This document shows, piece by piece, positions 1-6,424 of a stretch of DNA of 15,713 nucleotides. Source of the DNA: Candidatus Hydrogenedentota bacterium (GTDB lineage Bacteria > Hydrogenedentota > Hydrogenedentia > Hydrogenedentales > JAEUWI01). The stretch spans positions 1 through 15,713 of the forward strand of contig JAUIKJ010000016.1 in assembly GCA_030430835.1 (NCBI GenBank), given 5' to 3'. Each line of letters starts with the position of its first letter. Positions within the stretch are counted from its first letter, which is position 1. The notes under the pieces are model-generated. The model was given only the letters and a program-made list of their open reading frames with translations. It did no database searches and was not told where the DNA came from. Position numbers and translations under genes: made by a program.

Positions 1-651
1 CTCTATGAAATGATTGCCTTGCAGACCAGCATGGAGAAATACCACGCGAGCGGTGCGGAGCGCGGGTGCTCGCTCGACTTCCTGGACTATCCGCTGAACA
101 ACCGCTGGTGGATCGCGGACCGCGCTGCGGCTATCGCCGACGCGACGGACGATCCCGCCGATCGCCTCGCGCAGTTGCAGGCTTTGGCCGCCTGGGAAGA
201 TCCGGGGGCCGGTGGCTACTACGACGCCGTCGGCTGGCCGGGGCGTTGTCCGCGCGTGGTGCGGGAGAACGGGCTGAAGGTCTATCCCGATCTCGAGCGT
301 GCGCTGACTCCAACACAATGGTGGTGGCAGAGTGGAATGAGCCGCGAGCGGCTTACCTGGCAGGTCACCCTCGATTGGCCGGAAGCGCTGGAGTACACCG
401 AGCTAGATCCCGGCGCGACCTATACCCTGAAGTGCACCGGCTACGGCGAAGCCCTGCCCAAGGCAGACGGTGAAGAATTGAAACCCACGCGCTACGAGAA
501 GGGTATCGGCGGCATCAAGACCTTTCCCATCCCCGTATCGGCAACGGCCGACGGCACACTCCGTATCACCTGGACGCGCCCCGGCGGCGAGTCCCACCTG
601 AACTGGCGGGAACAGTCGCGGCTGGCCGAAGTGTGGCTGGTGAAGAACTGA
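1..651 (+). CDS. C-terminal part of an uncharacterised protein with a beta-rich tail domain (5' end outside the window)
   Basis: The frame is open from base 1 (first codons L-Y-E) to a TGA stop at 649-651, so at least 216 residues of a longer protein are present and its true start lies upstream. I do not recognise a named family with certainty. The first ~110 residues are helix-rich and aromatic, with a segment LNNRWWIADR followed by a conserved-looking WEDPGAGGYYDAVGWPGR stretch. A similar Asn/Asp-Pro-Gly-x-Gly-Gly-Phe/Tyr-Tyr-Asp pattern occurs, from memory, in large uncharacterised proteins of planctomycete-like bacteria. The last ~100 residues (about 115-216) alternate short hydrophobic strands and turns (LDPGATYTLKCTG, then ATADGTLRITWTRPGG, ending AEVWLVK), as in a carbohydrate-binding-like beta-sandwich. 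A role in polysaccharide breakdown or binding is only a guess. The next gene begins 16 bases downstream, so the two are probably co-transcribed. Confidence 0.7.
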   Translation, partial: LYEMIALQTSMEKYHASGAERGCSLDFLDYPLNNRWWIADRAAAIADATDDPADRLAQLQALAAWEDPGAGGYYDAVGWPGRCPRVVRENGLKVYPDLERALTPTQWWWQSGMSRERLTWQVTLDWPEALEYTELDPGATYTLKCTGYGEALPKADGEELKPTRYEKGIGGIKTFPIPVSATADGTLRITWTRPGGESHLNWREQSRLAEVWLVKN

Positions 652-658
652 GGAAAGG
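650..658 (+). promoter_or_regulatory. Ribosome binding site deciding the GTG start at 668
   Basis: GAGGAAAGG overlaps the TGA stop of the preceding gene and ends 9 bases before the GTG at 668. It supports this GTG rather than the internal ATG codons and indicates translation coupled to the upstream gene. Confidence 0.6.
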
Positions 659-667
659 CTGGTCAGC

Positions 668-1180
668 GTGTCTCAGTTGCGCACCGACATCGAGGCCCAC
701 TGGCCGGAGATTCGCCGGGTATGCCGGGGCGTGTACCGCAGCTCGCTGCACTTCTCGATTGCTACGGTGAATACCGACGGCACGCCACATGTGTCACCGA
801 TTGGTTCGCTGCGGTTGTTGAAGGATTGCCGCGCGACCTATTTCGAGATCTTCACGCAGCAGATGCCGGCGAATCTGGCGGCGGGGAGCCGGGTGTGCGT
901 ACAGGCGGTGAACAGCAGCAAGCTGCTTTGGCTGGGCGCGCTATGGAATGGGCGCTTCGCATCGCCGCCGGGCGTTCGTCTCCTGGGTACGGCGGGGGCA
1001 CTCCGCACGGCGACCGAGGAAGAGCGCGCGTGGTGGCGGCGCCGGGTGAAGCCCTTCCGCCGGATGAAGGGTTTTGAGGGGATGTGGGGTGATCGGCAAC
1101 TGGCCCAGGTGCGCGAACTGCACTTCGATGCGTTCCGGCCGATTAACCTCGGCGAGATCGTGGCGGGACACTGGCAATAG
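668..1180 (+). CDS. Pyridoxamine 5'-phosphate oxidase-like flavin split-barrel family protein
   Basis: A 170-residue cytoplasmic protein of the usual size for the FMN-binding split-barrel superfamily. Residues ~27-50 (HFSIATVNTDGTPHVSPIGS) give the classic first strands, in which a small protein compares 'xATV(n)xDGxPHVxPig'; this is the part that lines the flavin site in the family. The middle (FEIFTQQMPANLAAGSRVCV) matches the second strand pair, where FMN phosphate contacts normally sit. The C-terminal third (residues ~110-150) is basic and helical (EERAWWRRRVKPFRRMKGF). Family members reduce or bind flavin, F420, heme or PLP; the substrate cannot be told from sequence, and true PdxH activity is unlikely at this length. 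The GTG start is set by a strong ribosome site, GAGGAAAGG at 650-658, overlapping the stop of the gene before. The gene ends directly against a hairpin terminator. Confidence 0.8.
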   Translation: MSQLRTDIEAHWPEIRRVCRGVYRSSLHFSIATVNTDGTPHVSPIGSLRLLKDCRATYFEIFTQQMPANLAAGSRVCVQAVNSSKLLWLGALWNGRFASPPGVRLLGTAGALRTATEEERAWWRRRVKPFRRMKGFEGMWGDRQLAQVRELHFDAFRPINLGEIVAGHWQ

Positions 1181-1182
1181 AA

Positions 1183-1210
1183 AACGCCCGGCGCATGCAC
1201 GCTGGGCGTT
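1183..1210 (-). terminator. Hairpin terminator shared by converging genes, best oriented for the minus strand
   Basis: The arms AACGCCCGGCG (1183-1193) and CGCTGGGCGTT (1200-1210) pair over 11 positions with one G-T wobble around a 6-base loop. On the minus strand the stem is followed at once by TTTTC, the normal Rho-independent layout, placing it 28 bases after the stop of the His-rich mini-protein gene. On the plus strand the stem starts 2 bases after the stop of the flavin gene but lacks a U-run, so there it probably acts only weakly or as a 3'-end stabiliser. Confidence 0.75.
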
Positions 1211-1238
1211 GTCGATTCGTTCTGGTTTGTCCGCTCGC

Positions 1239-1430
1239 TTAGCGGTCCTTGCGGATGGTGTCGAGCACGCCACTCTTCCACAGGCCAACGAAGGCCGCGC
1301 CGGCGATGATCGCGAAGATCAAGGATTCCGCGCCGTGGGGATGGACGTGGGGGACGTTCGTATCGTGGGCCATTGCGGGGACGCAGGCCAGCACCGCGGC
1401 GGCGGTCCAGGCAAGACGCTGAATACGCAT
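1239..1430 (-). CDS. Exported His-rich mini-membrane protein (63 aa)
   Basis: A real small gene, not noise: it has its own promoter, the ribosome site GAGGAG (1443-1438) 7 bases before ATG, and a terminator after the stop. Residues 1-21 form a signal peptide: Arg/Gln N-terminus, hydrophobic core WTAAAVLACV, cleavage motif A-M-A before His22. The predicted mature chain is only 42 residues. It begins with His22 and carries His28, His30 and His32 in a short HVHPHG segment, followed by one membrane helix (about residues 36-51, LIFAIIAGAAFVGLW) and a basic tail (TIRKDR). The topology would place the histidines outside the cytoplasmic membrane. Metal binding (copper, zinc or nickel) is an inference from histidine spacing. 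Similar HPHG-type small proteins exist in bacteria to my memory, but I cannot name a function. Alternative view: the signal peptide is uncleaved and the protein spans the membrane twice. Confidence 0.72.
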   Translation of the reverse strand: MRIQRLAWTAAAVLACVPAMAHDTNVPHVHPHGAESLIFAIIAGAAFVGLWKSGVLDTIRKDR

Positions 1431-1481
1431 CGAAATTCTCCTCTGGTGGATGGTTCCTTGGGGAACCCAAGTTCGTAGGGC

Positions 1482-1510
1482 AGTATACCCCGACGCCCGG
1501 ACTTTGGCAA
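1482..1510 (-). promoter_or_regulatory. Sigma70-type promoter of the His-rich mini-protein gene
   Basis: On the minus strand a -35 box TTGCCA (1510-1505) and a -10 box TATACT (1487-1482) are separated by exactly 17 bases; each differs from consensus at one position. Transcription would begin near 1475, giving a leader of about 45 bases. The leader holds a 6-bp inverted repeat GGTTCC/GGAACC (1452-1457 and 1462-1467) just upstream of the ribosome site, which could modulate translation. This is the best promoter in the window. Confidence 0.7.
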
Positions 1511-1565
1511 CTCCCGTAATTGCGGAGGAACCGGGTGCGGCGCGGGCGCGGAAGCCGGTGGCGGG

Positions 1566-3239
1566 TCAGTACTTGCGGGATCGGAGGATGGAGATGATCA
1601 GGTAGATCCCGAGAAAACCGGCGAGTGCGAAACCGGTGATGCCCAGATTGCTCAGCCGCGATTCGATGCTGATGATCCAGCTCGACCCGAGGATAATGGC
1701 GGCGACGATGACGGCCATGGCGTTGCGGTTGCTGGCCCGGTCGATGGTGGCGGCAAGGTTCTCCAGGTGTTCATGGTGCAGATGAAACTTCATCTTCCCC
1801 TTGCGCAATTGTTGGAGCAGGGTGGAGAGATCGGTGGGGATCTGGCGACTGAGCTTCAGGAGCGCATTGGCGTTGTGTTGCGCGTCCTTAATCATTTGCG
1901 CGGGCTGATAGCGCGAGAGCACCAAGTTCTGGACATAGGGCTCAAGGATGGGGAGAAAATCCAGATCCGGGTCGAGCTTGCGGCCGACGACCTCAATGGT
2001 TGCCAGCCCTTTGAGGAGCAGGCTGAAGCGTGGCGCGAGTTGGAGCTCGTGCTTGTGCAGGATACCGACGGCGCGCTCAATGCCGCGCGCAACCTGGCCG
2101 CTGCTGATGATGCTCTGCGCCTCGAAGGCGATGAAGTCGGTGATCTCATGTTCGAGCAATTCGCGGTCGGGCGGTTCGCTGTCCGCAGTGAGCATGAGGA
2201 TGGCGCTGACGCATTCGCGCGAATCCTGGTGAAAAATGGCGACGAAGAGGTCCGCGATGGCCGCGACGTCCATCCGCTCCAGGTGGCCGGCCATGCCGAA
2301 ATCGATAAAGGCGAGGGTGTTGTCACGCGTGAGGAGGACATTGCCGGGATGCGGATCGGCATGGAAAAGGTGATCTTCAAAGACCATCTTGCAGAGTGCT
2401 TCACAGCCCTGCCGTGCGACCGTGGCGGCGTCCGAGTTTCGGTCGGCATAGGCCGCGAGCCGGTCTACCCGCACCCCGTCGATCCAGTCCATTGTCAGCA
2501 TGGATTCCGTGGAGAACTCCGAGTGCACCGCGGGGATCACCACGTAGTCGACGCCCAGGAAATTATGGCGGAAACGTTCGATGATACGCGCTTCGATGTG
2601 GAGATCCAGTTCGCGGCGGATGGAGCGGGCAAACTCGTCCACGACCGCCGGCGGATCCACGATGCTCGCCTCGGTCACAGTTTCGCCGATCCACTCGGCG
2701 ATCTGCCGCATCAGGCGCAGATCGGATTCGATGACCTTGGCGGCGCCGGGCCGCATGATCTTGACCGCGACGTCTTGCCCATCATGGAGGCGGGCACGGT
2801 AGACCTGGCTGAGTGAGGCCGAGGCCACCGGGTTGCGGTCAAAGTGGGCGAAGAGTGAGTCGACTCCTTCACCCAGGGCATCGGTCACCACCGTCTCGAT
2901 CTTCTCGAAGGGCATGGGTTCCACCCGATCCTGCAGGTGGGACAACTCATCGGCCATCGGCTGGCCGATAAGATCCGGGCGGGTGCTGAGCACCTGACCA
3001 AGCTTTACATAGGTGGGGCCGAGTTCCGAAAGCGCGGCACGGAGGCGCTCGCCAATGGTGGCGCGCTCGCCCGCCGGCGCGTCCAGCAGGTTGAGGGAAC
3101 GAAGGACCTTCGCCGGAAGCCCGTCGTGAAAGCCCGCGCGCTGGAACAGGTCGGCGAAGCCGTGCTTCGCCAGCACCTGCACGATCTCCGCGAATCGTAC
3201 CGCATTGACCGTATGTTGTCCCAGTTTTGCGTAGTTCAT
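1566..3239 (-). CDS. UbiB/ABC1/AarF-family atypical kinase with two C-terminal membrane helices
   Basis: A 557-residue protein of the UbiB (ADCK/ABC1) protein-kinase-like family, close to the usual bacterial length. Visible hallmarks in order: the family-specific KxGQ motif (K79-L-G81-Q82) in the N-terminal extension; the Ala-rich nucleotide loop ASASLSQVY (139-147) that replaces the glycine loop of ordinary kinases; the ATP-binding Lys160 (VAVK); the ExD motif E210-L-D212; the catalytic-loop analogue FHADPHPGN (292-300); and D313-F-G. Residues ~503-525 and ~532-552 are hydrophobic helices anchoring it in the inner membrane, ending in RSRKY. Family members act as ATPases supporting isoprenoid-lipid (ubiquinone-type) biosynthesis or lipid handling. 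No ubi or men genes are nearby, so the lipid is unknown. It is the last gene of a minus-strand set, 24 bases after its neighbour. Only GC-rich sequence precedes the ATG, with no clear ribosome site, so translation may be coupled. Confidence 0.93.
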   Translation of the reverse strand: MNYAKLGQHTVNAVRFAEIVQVLAKHGFADLFQRAGFHDGLPAKVLRSLNLLDAPAGERATIGERLRAALSELGPTYVKLGQVLSTRPDLIGQPMADELSHLQDRVEPMPFEKIETVVTDALGEGVDSLFAHFDRNPVASASLSQVYRARLHDGQDVAVKIMRPGAAKVIESDLRLMRQIAEWIGETVTEASIVDPPAVVDEFARSIRRELDLHIEARIIERFRHNFLGVDYVVIPAVHSEFSTESMLTMDWIDGVRVDRLAAYADRNSDAATVARQGCEALCKMVFEDHLFHADPHPGNVLLTRDNTLAFIDFGMAGHLERMDVAAIADLFVAIFHQDSRECVSAILMLTADSEPPDRELLEHEITDFIAFEAQSIISSGQVARGIERAVGILHKHELQLAPRFSLLLKGLATIEVVGRKLDPDLDFLPILEPYVQNLVLSRYQPAQMIKDAQHNANALLKLSRQIPTDLSTLLQQLRKGKMKFHLHHEHLENLAATIDRASNRNAMAVIVAAIILGSSWIISIESRLSNLGITGFALAGFLGIYLIISILRSRKY

Positions 3240-3263
3240 GGGGCCCGGGTTTCTTGTGTCGCC

Positions 3264-5099
3264 CTAGCGGCGACGCTTTCGCTTCGCGTTGCGCTCGTCT
3301 TCGGAAGAAGCGGCGGCGGCGCGGTAGTTGCCTGCCGCAGGGATGGGGCCCGCACTGGCCTGGTGCATGGACGAGGGTGACACGCTTTCCGGGTCCAGAT
3401 CGCCCGGGTCCCAGTTGCCGGCGCCTTCAAAAAGCACCATGTTCGAGGACTTCGCCTTGGTCCGCAGATTTGTGTGCACCATATGCCACAGCTTTGGACT
3501 CTGCAGGCCCGCGTCCACCGGCTGTGCGACCACGCGCCCCGCGTGGAAAACCGACGCCAGCGTCGCCATGACATTGCGCTTGGGCGTACCCAGGATTTCA
3601 ACCGGTCCCGGCCACAGGCTGATCGCCACCGCCGTTTCGTTGTCGAGCTTTGCGAGCCCGTCCGTGCTGATGGTGACCGGGCCCGGGTTTGCGCCGAAGC
3701 GGGCCATGCGGCTGACGGAGGCCGCCGCCTCCAGCCACGCATCCCGCTGAAGGCCCAGCTTGCCGGCCGAGGCCGGCAGGACCGCGGCGCGGGGGGCACC
3801 CTGCTGCACGGCCATCATCGCGAGGTTGTCCGCTTCCACCCGCGACAGACCGAATTCATGCAGGGCCACGTCGGGAATCATCGAGTGCGTCACCACGAGA
3901 AAGGCGAAGCCGTCCTTCGCCAGCGCGCCAGCCGCACGGCCAATGGCTTCCTTGCCTTGGGGCGTGGCCGGGTTGGCCCACCAGCGGCCATCCGAGGTCT
4001 TCGCCGCGCCCCCGGCGCGTTCGTTTTCCATGGCGAGGGGGTCGATGGTAATGCCGGGGGTCAGGCCCGCCTGCGAGAGTTGGGCGGCGGCGGCGGACAT
4101 GTTGCGCGGGTACCGCGGTGCGGCGCCCTGCTGCGAGCCGGGCACACTTTCCCATCCCATGGGAATCAGGGCGTGGCGTACCCCGCCCGATTTCCAGGTG
4201 TTGCCCGTAGAGACGAGCTCCCCGATGCCGGCCGATTCGGGCACGGTCACCCAAGAGGGCGGACGCTCCGCCTCGGACTCTGGCCGCGTGAGGGCGCTGA
4301 AAGCCCAGGAATAAAAGAGATCCACATGGCCCGTCTTCGGTACGCCATAGGACACACCGACCGTGTCGGCGTCCAGTGTCTTGCCCGGCGCGATTCGGGC
4401 CGAGGGCGCATAGTCACAGCGGATATCGCCGATCCAGGAGTTCTCATAGGGCTTGAAGTCGACCGCCGGGGTGCTCTTGCCCGCTTCCGGGAGCACGCCC
4501 ATGGCGAAGGTGGTTCCGTTCGCAGGATCGTGAAACTGGAGACCGAGCGGCGGCGCGGCCGCGTCATAAAGCGGGAATCCGCCCCGCGAAACGATATGCC
4601 GCGCACGGACCTGTACGCCCGGCGTAAGGGGCGTAATCGCACCGGGCCCCGCGGACACGGCCACGATGCGCTTGACTTCGATGGGCGCATCCGTCGTGTT
4701 CTCCAAGGAGATTCGCATCGCGAGGAACGGCTGCGTATCGAACTTGGAAACCCGGCTGCGGATGCGGAGACCGTGTGTCACGGGAAAGACCGAGGTGTAA
4801 TAGGTGCCCTTGCCCAGCGCGGGAAGGGTGAAGCCGTCTCGGATCAGTTCGGCCGCGTCGACATCGCGGGGGGTAATCGTGGTGCCGTCGGCCAACTCGA
4901 TGCTCCAGGCGAGGTTGTCGGCGACGACATCGCCATTGGCGCGCTTTACCCGCCAAAACCCGTCTTCCACATCATAGTCCAGTGACATGCCGTGGCCACC
5001 GAAAGTGAGGTGATCGCGCAGGGCCCAGGGTTTCAATTCCTGGGCGCGTGCGGTCCCCAGCACGAGCAGAAAAATCAGGGCACCTTTGAAAAACTGCAT
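3264..5099 (-). CDS. Secreted glycoside-hydrolase-like (melibiase-like) protein, probably lacking the usual catalytic Asp
   Basis: A 611-residue exported protein. Residues 1-19 are a signal peptide (MQFFKGALIFLLVLGTARA, cut before Gln20). Residues ~30-270 are rich in alternating strands (GMSLDYDVEDGFWRVK, LAMRISLENTTDAP), as in the N-terminal beta-sandwich of GH36/GH31-like enzymes. Residues ~300-480 look like a barrel: HALIPMGWES (309-318), GLTPGITIDP (345-354), then FAFLVVTHSM (398-407), where alpha-galactosidase relatives carry a catalytic Asp but here Thr/His stand. Residues ~490-560 look like a C-terminal beta domain, followed by a low-complexity tail ending KRKRRR. The fold assignment is inferred from motif order and is tentative; a non-catalytic glycan-binding role is possible. 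The start is supported by AAGGA (5111-5107), 7 bases upstream. It sits between a peptidase-like gene (108 bases upstream) and the UbiB-like kinase gene (24 bases downstream). Confidence 0.6.
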   Translation of the reverse strand: MQFFKGALIFLLVLGTARAQELKPWALRDHLTFGGHGMSLDYDVEDGFWRVKRANGDVVADNLAWSIELADGTTITPRDVDAAELIRDGFTLPALGKGTYYTSVFPVTHGLRIRSRVSKFDTQPFLAMRISLENTTDAPIEVKRIVAVSAGPGAITPLTPGVQVRARHIVSRGGFPLYDAAAPPLGLQFHDPANGTTFAMGVLPEAGKSTPAVDFKPYENSWIGDIRCDYAPSARIAPGKTLDADTVGVSYGVPKTGHVDLFYSWAFSALTRPESEAERPPSWVTVPESAGIGELVSTGNTWKSGGVRHALIPMGWESVPGSQQGAAPRYPRNMSAAAAQLSQAGLTPGITIDPLAMENERAGGAAKTSDGRWWANPATPQGKEAIGRAAGALAKDGFAFLVVTHSMIPDVALHEFGLSRVEADNLAMMAVQQGAPRAAVLPASAGKLGLQRDAWLEAAASVSRMARFGANPGPVTISTDGLAKLDNETAVAISLWPGPVEILGTPKRNVMATLASVFHAGRVVAQPVDAGLQSPKLWHMVHTNLRTKAKSSNMVLFEGAGNWDPGDLDPESVSPSSMHQASAGPIPAAGNYRAAAASSEDERNAKRKRRR

Positions 5100-5106
5100 G
5101 CAAGGA

Positions 5107-5199
5107 TCCTTGGGTTGAAACGGGCGGCGACGGTGCGCCGCCGCGGACAGGGTTGTAGCGGCTCGAAGAAACGAATCCGTAGTATATATTAGTTGACAA
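5107..5199 (-). promoter_or_regulatory. Leader region of the 611-aa gene: AT-rich putative promoter, GC hairpin and ribosome site
   Basis: This 107-base gap contains the only clearly AT-rich island of the area. Read on the minus strand it shows TTGTCA (5199-5194) and TATACT (5186-5181), but they are only 7 bases apart, so they cannot be a standard pair; TATACT alone could serve as a -10 box with a poor -35. Downstream a 7-bp GC stem, GGCGGCG (5123-5129) with CGCCGCC (5136-5142), loop 6, is followed by only three Ts, so it may be a leader hairpin or a weak terminator of the upstream gene. The ribosome site AAGGA lies inside a 12-base palindrome, CAAGGATCCTTG (5101-5112). All of this is low-certainty pattern reading. 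Confidence 0.3.
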
Positions 5200-5206
5200 T
5201 CAGACG

Positions 5207-6316
5207 CTAAAGGAGCGGGCGGGCCACAAGCTCCCGGGTCTGCTCCTGGGCGCCACGGCGCCAGGTCAGTGCGACACCTGCGCCGGCCGGTGCGTCCAGC
5301 AACCGCAAGACGCCTTCGTACCCGACGTCGGCCATGGACTGCCCGCCGATGGCGGCCAACTGGTCCCCGGGGAGCAGGCCCGCTTCCGCGGCGGGCGAGC
5401 CTTCGGCCACGTGCATGGTCCAGAGCCCGCCCTGCTGCCGCGCGAGGGCGAGGCCGTAGCCTTCCACGGGTGGATCGGCCGGGGCTTCCGTCCCTTCCGC
5501 TTCGAGGTGAAGGCGACCGTATTCGAGGTTCAGGGTGGCCTTAAAATGACGGAGAAAGGCCAGCCCGATACGGGCCGGCGCACCGTCCGGTGCGATTGTA
5601 CACAGGGGATTGCGCAACTCGGCGTTCCCAATGGTAATCGAGTGAAGGCGGCACTGTTCCTGGATGCCCCCGCCGTCGAGGCGTGTACGGAGCCGCGGTG
5701 TGTCGCCGGCGGTCACTTCCGGTATCAGGCCCGCCGGGAGACTGAGCGTATCCCCGAAATTCAAATCGATCTGGACCGGAGTCAGGTACTCGCCGTTCAG
5801 CAGGGCCTGCACCTGAGGCTGCCCGGTGTCCGCAAGCCGCATGGGAATCGCTGTGGCGACGGTCTTGTCCAGGGCGGCATCGGCGAGCCCCCGCCAGCGC
5901 ACGGCCCCGTTGGTCACGTCGATCTCGATTTCATAGCCGGGTTGGTGCAGCGGCACCAGGCCCGCGACCCGGTAGCCCAGCCGCTCCGGAAGGCCCGGCA
6001 AGGGGGACACGAGCAGGATGGCCGGTTGCGGCGGGAGTGCGGCCGGAGCGAAGGCATCAACCTCGATCACGGACACCCCCGGATAATCCGGCATCTGGCC
6101 GGGGGTAAATCCGAAGTAAGCCACCGCCTCCGGCGTAAGCACGGGCTGGCGCAGGCCGGCATCCAGCAGGAAGGGATAGGGGCCGTCGCCGTTGATACTG
6201 GCCGAGACCAGTAGGCGTCCACGCACCACCTCACAGGTGGCGGAATGCACTTCTTCCGCGCGGGATACGGCAGAGAGCATCAGGGCGACAGCAGCGATGA
6301 CAGGGGCTTTCCACAT
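5207..6316 (-). CDS. Exported retropepsin-like aspartic protease-related protein with C-terminal PDZ domain
   Basis: A 369-residue protein with a signal peptide (residues 1-20, MWKAPVIAAVALMLSAVSRA). Residues ~32-145 form a first retropepsin-like lobe with strand INGDGPYPFLLDAG; the catalytic position is Asp52 in D-A-G rather than D-T/S-G. Residues ~165-272 form a second, related lobe: VQIDLNFGDTLSLPAGL has Asp184 but D-L-N-F-G in place of D-T/S-G. It closes with IGLAFLRHFKATLNLEYGRLHL-type strands split across 250-271, a typical ending of this family. Residues ~284-366 are a PDZ domain (MHVAEGSPAAEAGLLPGDQL, 301-320). Known relatives (Asp_protease_2 type fused to PDZ) are envelope proteins; peptidase action here is uncertain because both active-site motifs are altered. 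No ribosome site precedes the ATG. A -10-like box 6 bases upstream suggests a leaderless message. Confidence 0.78.
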   Translation of the reverse strand: MWKAPVIAAVALMLSAVSRAEEVHSATCEVVRGRLLVSASINGDGPYPFLLDAGLRQPVLTPEAVAYFGFTPGQMPDYPGVSVIEVDAFAPAALPPQPAILLVSPLPGLPERLGYRVAGLVPLHQPGYEIEIDVTNGAVRWRGLADAALDKTVATAIPMRLADTGQPQVQALLNGEYLTPVQIDLNFGDTLSLPAGLIPEVTAGDTPRLRTRLDGGGIQEQCRLHSITIGNAELRNPLCTIAPDGAPARIGLAFLRHFKATLNLEYGRLHLEAEGTEAPADPPVEGYGLALARQQGGLWTMHVAEGSPAAEAGLLPGDQLAAIGGQSMADVGYEGVLRLLDAPAGAGVALTWRRGAQEQTRELVARPLL

Positions 6317-6322
6317 GGCAAC

Positions 6323-6331
6323 GTTATACCA
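6323..6331 (-). promoter_or_regulatory. Extended -10 promoter directly abutting the start of the protease-like gene
   Basis: On the minus strand TGG-TATAAC (6331-6323) matches an extended -10 element (TGn plus a hexamer one base off TATAAT). No good -35 is seen, as is usual for extended -10 promoters. Only 6 bases (GTTGCC) separate it from ATG at 6316, so transcription would start at or next to the A of the start codon. Confidence 0.5.
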
Positions 6332-6358
6332 TGTCCCCGCGCCACGATCCCCTGTGGC

Positions 6359-6386
6359 TAGACGCTGGGTTGCGGCGGTCTATAGA
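6359..6386 (+). promoter_or_regulatory. Putative promoter of the GT2-GT39 genes, divergent to the protease-like gene
   Basis: TAGACG (6359-6364) and TATAGA (6381-6386) have a 16-base spacer and match sigma70 boxes at 4 and 5 positions. The -10 box is flanked by an imperfect inverted repeat: GTTGCG (6369-6374) with CGCAAC (6396-6401), plus inner GGCG (6374-6377) with CGCC (6389-6392). This could be an operator. Predicted leader about 30 bases. Confidence 0.4.
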
Positions 6387-6424
6387 ATCGCCACACGCAA
6401 CGCGACTCCAGAAAGAACCACGAC

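Noticed and set aside
1767..2816. Plus-strand open frame (349 codons)
   Set aside because: Antisense to the UbiB-like kinase, whose motifs are all intact in the minus frame.
3474..4985. Long plus-strand open frame (503 codons)
   Set aside because: Antisense to the secreted glycoside-hydrolase-like gene, which has a signal peptide and ribosome site; the plus-strand product is Arg/Gly/His-rich with no recognisable domain.
5101..5112. Perfect 12-base palindrome CAAGGATCCTTG as an operator
   Set aside because: It contains the ribosome site and no spacer; one such palindrome can arise by chance, and nothing else supports a protein-binding site.
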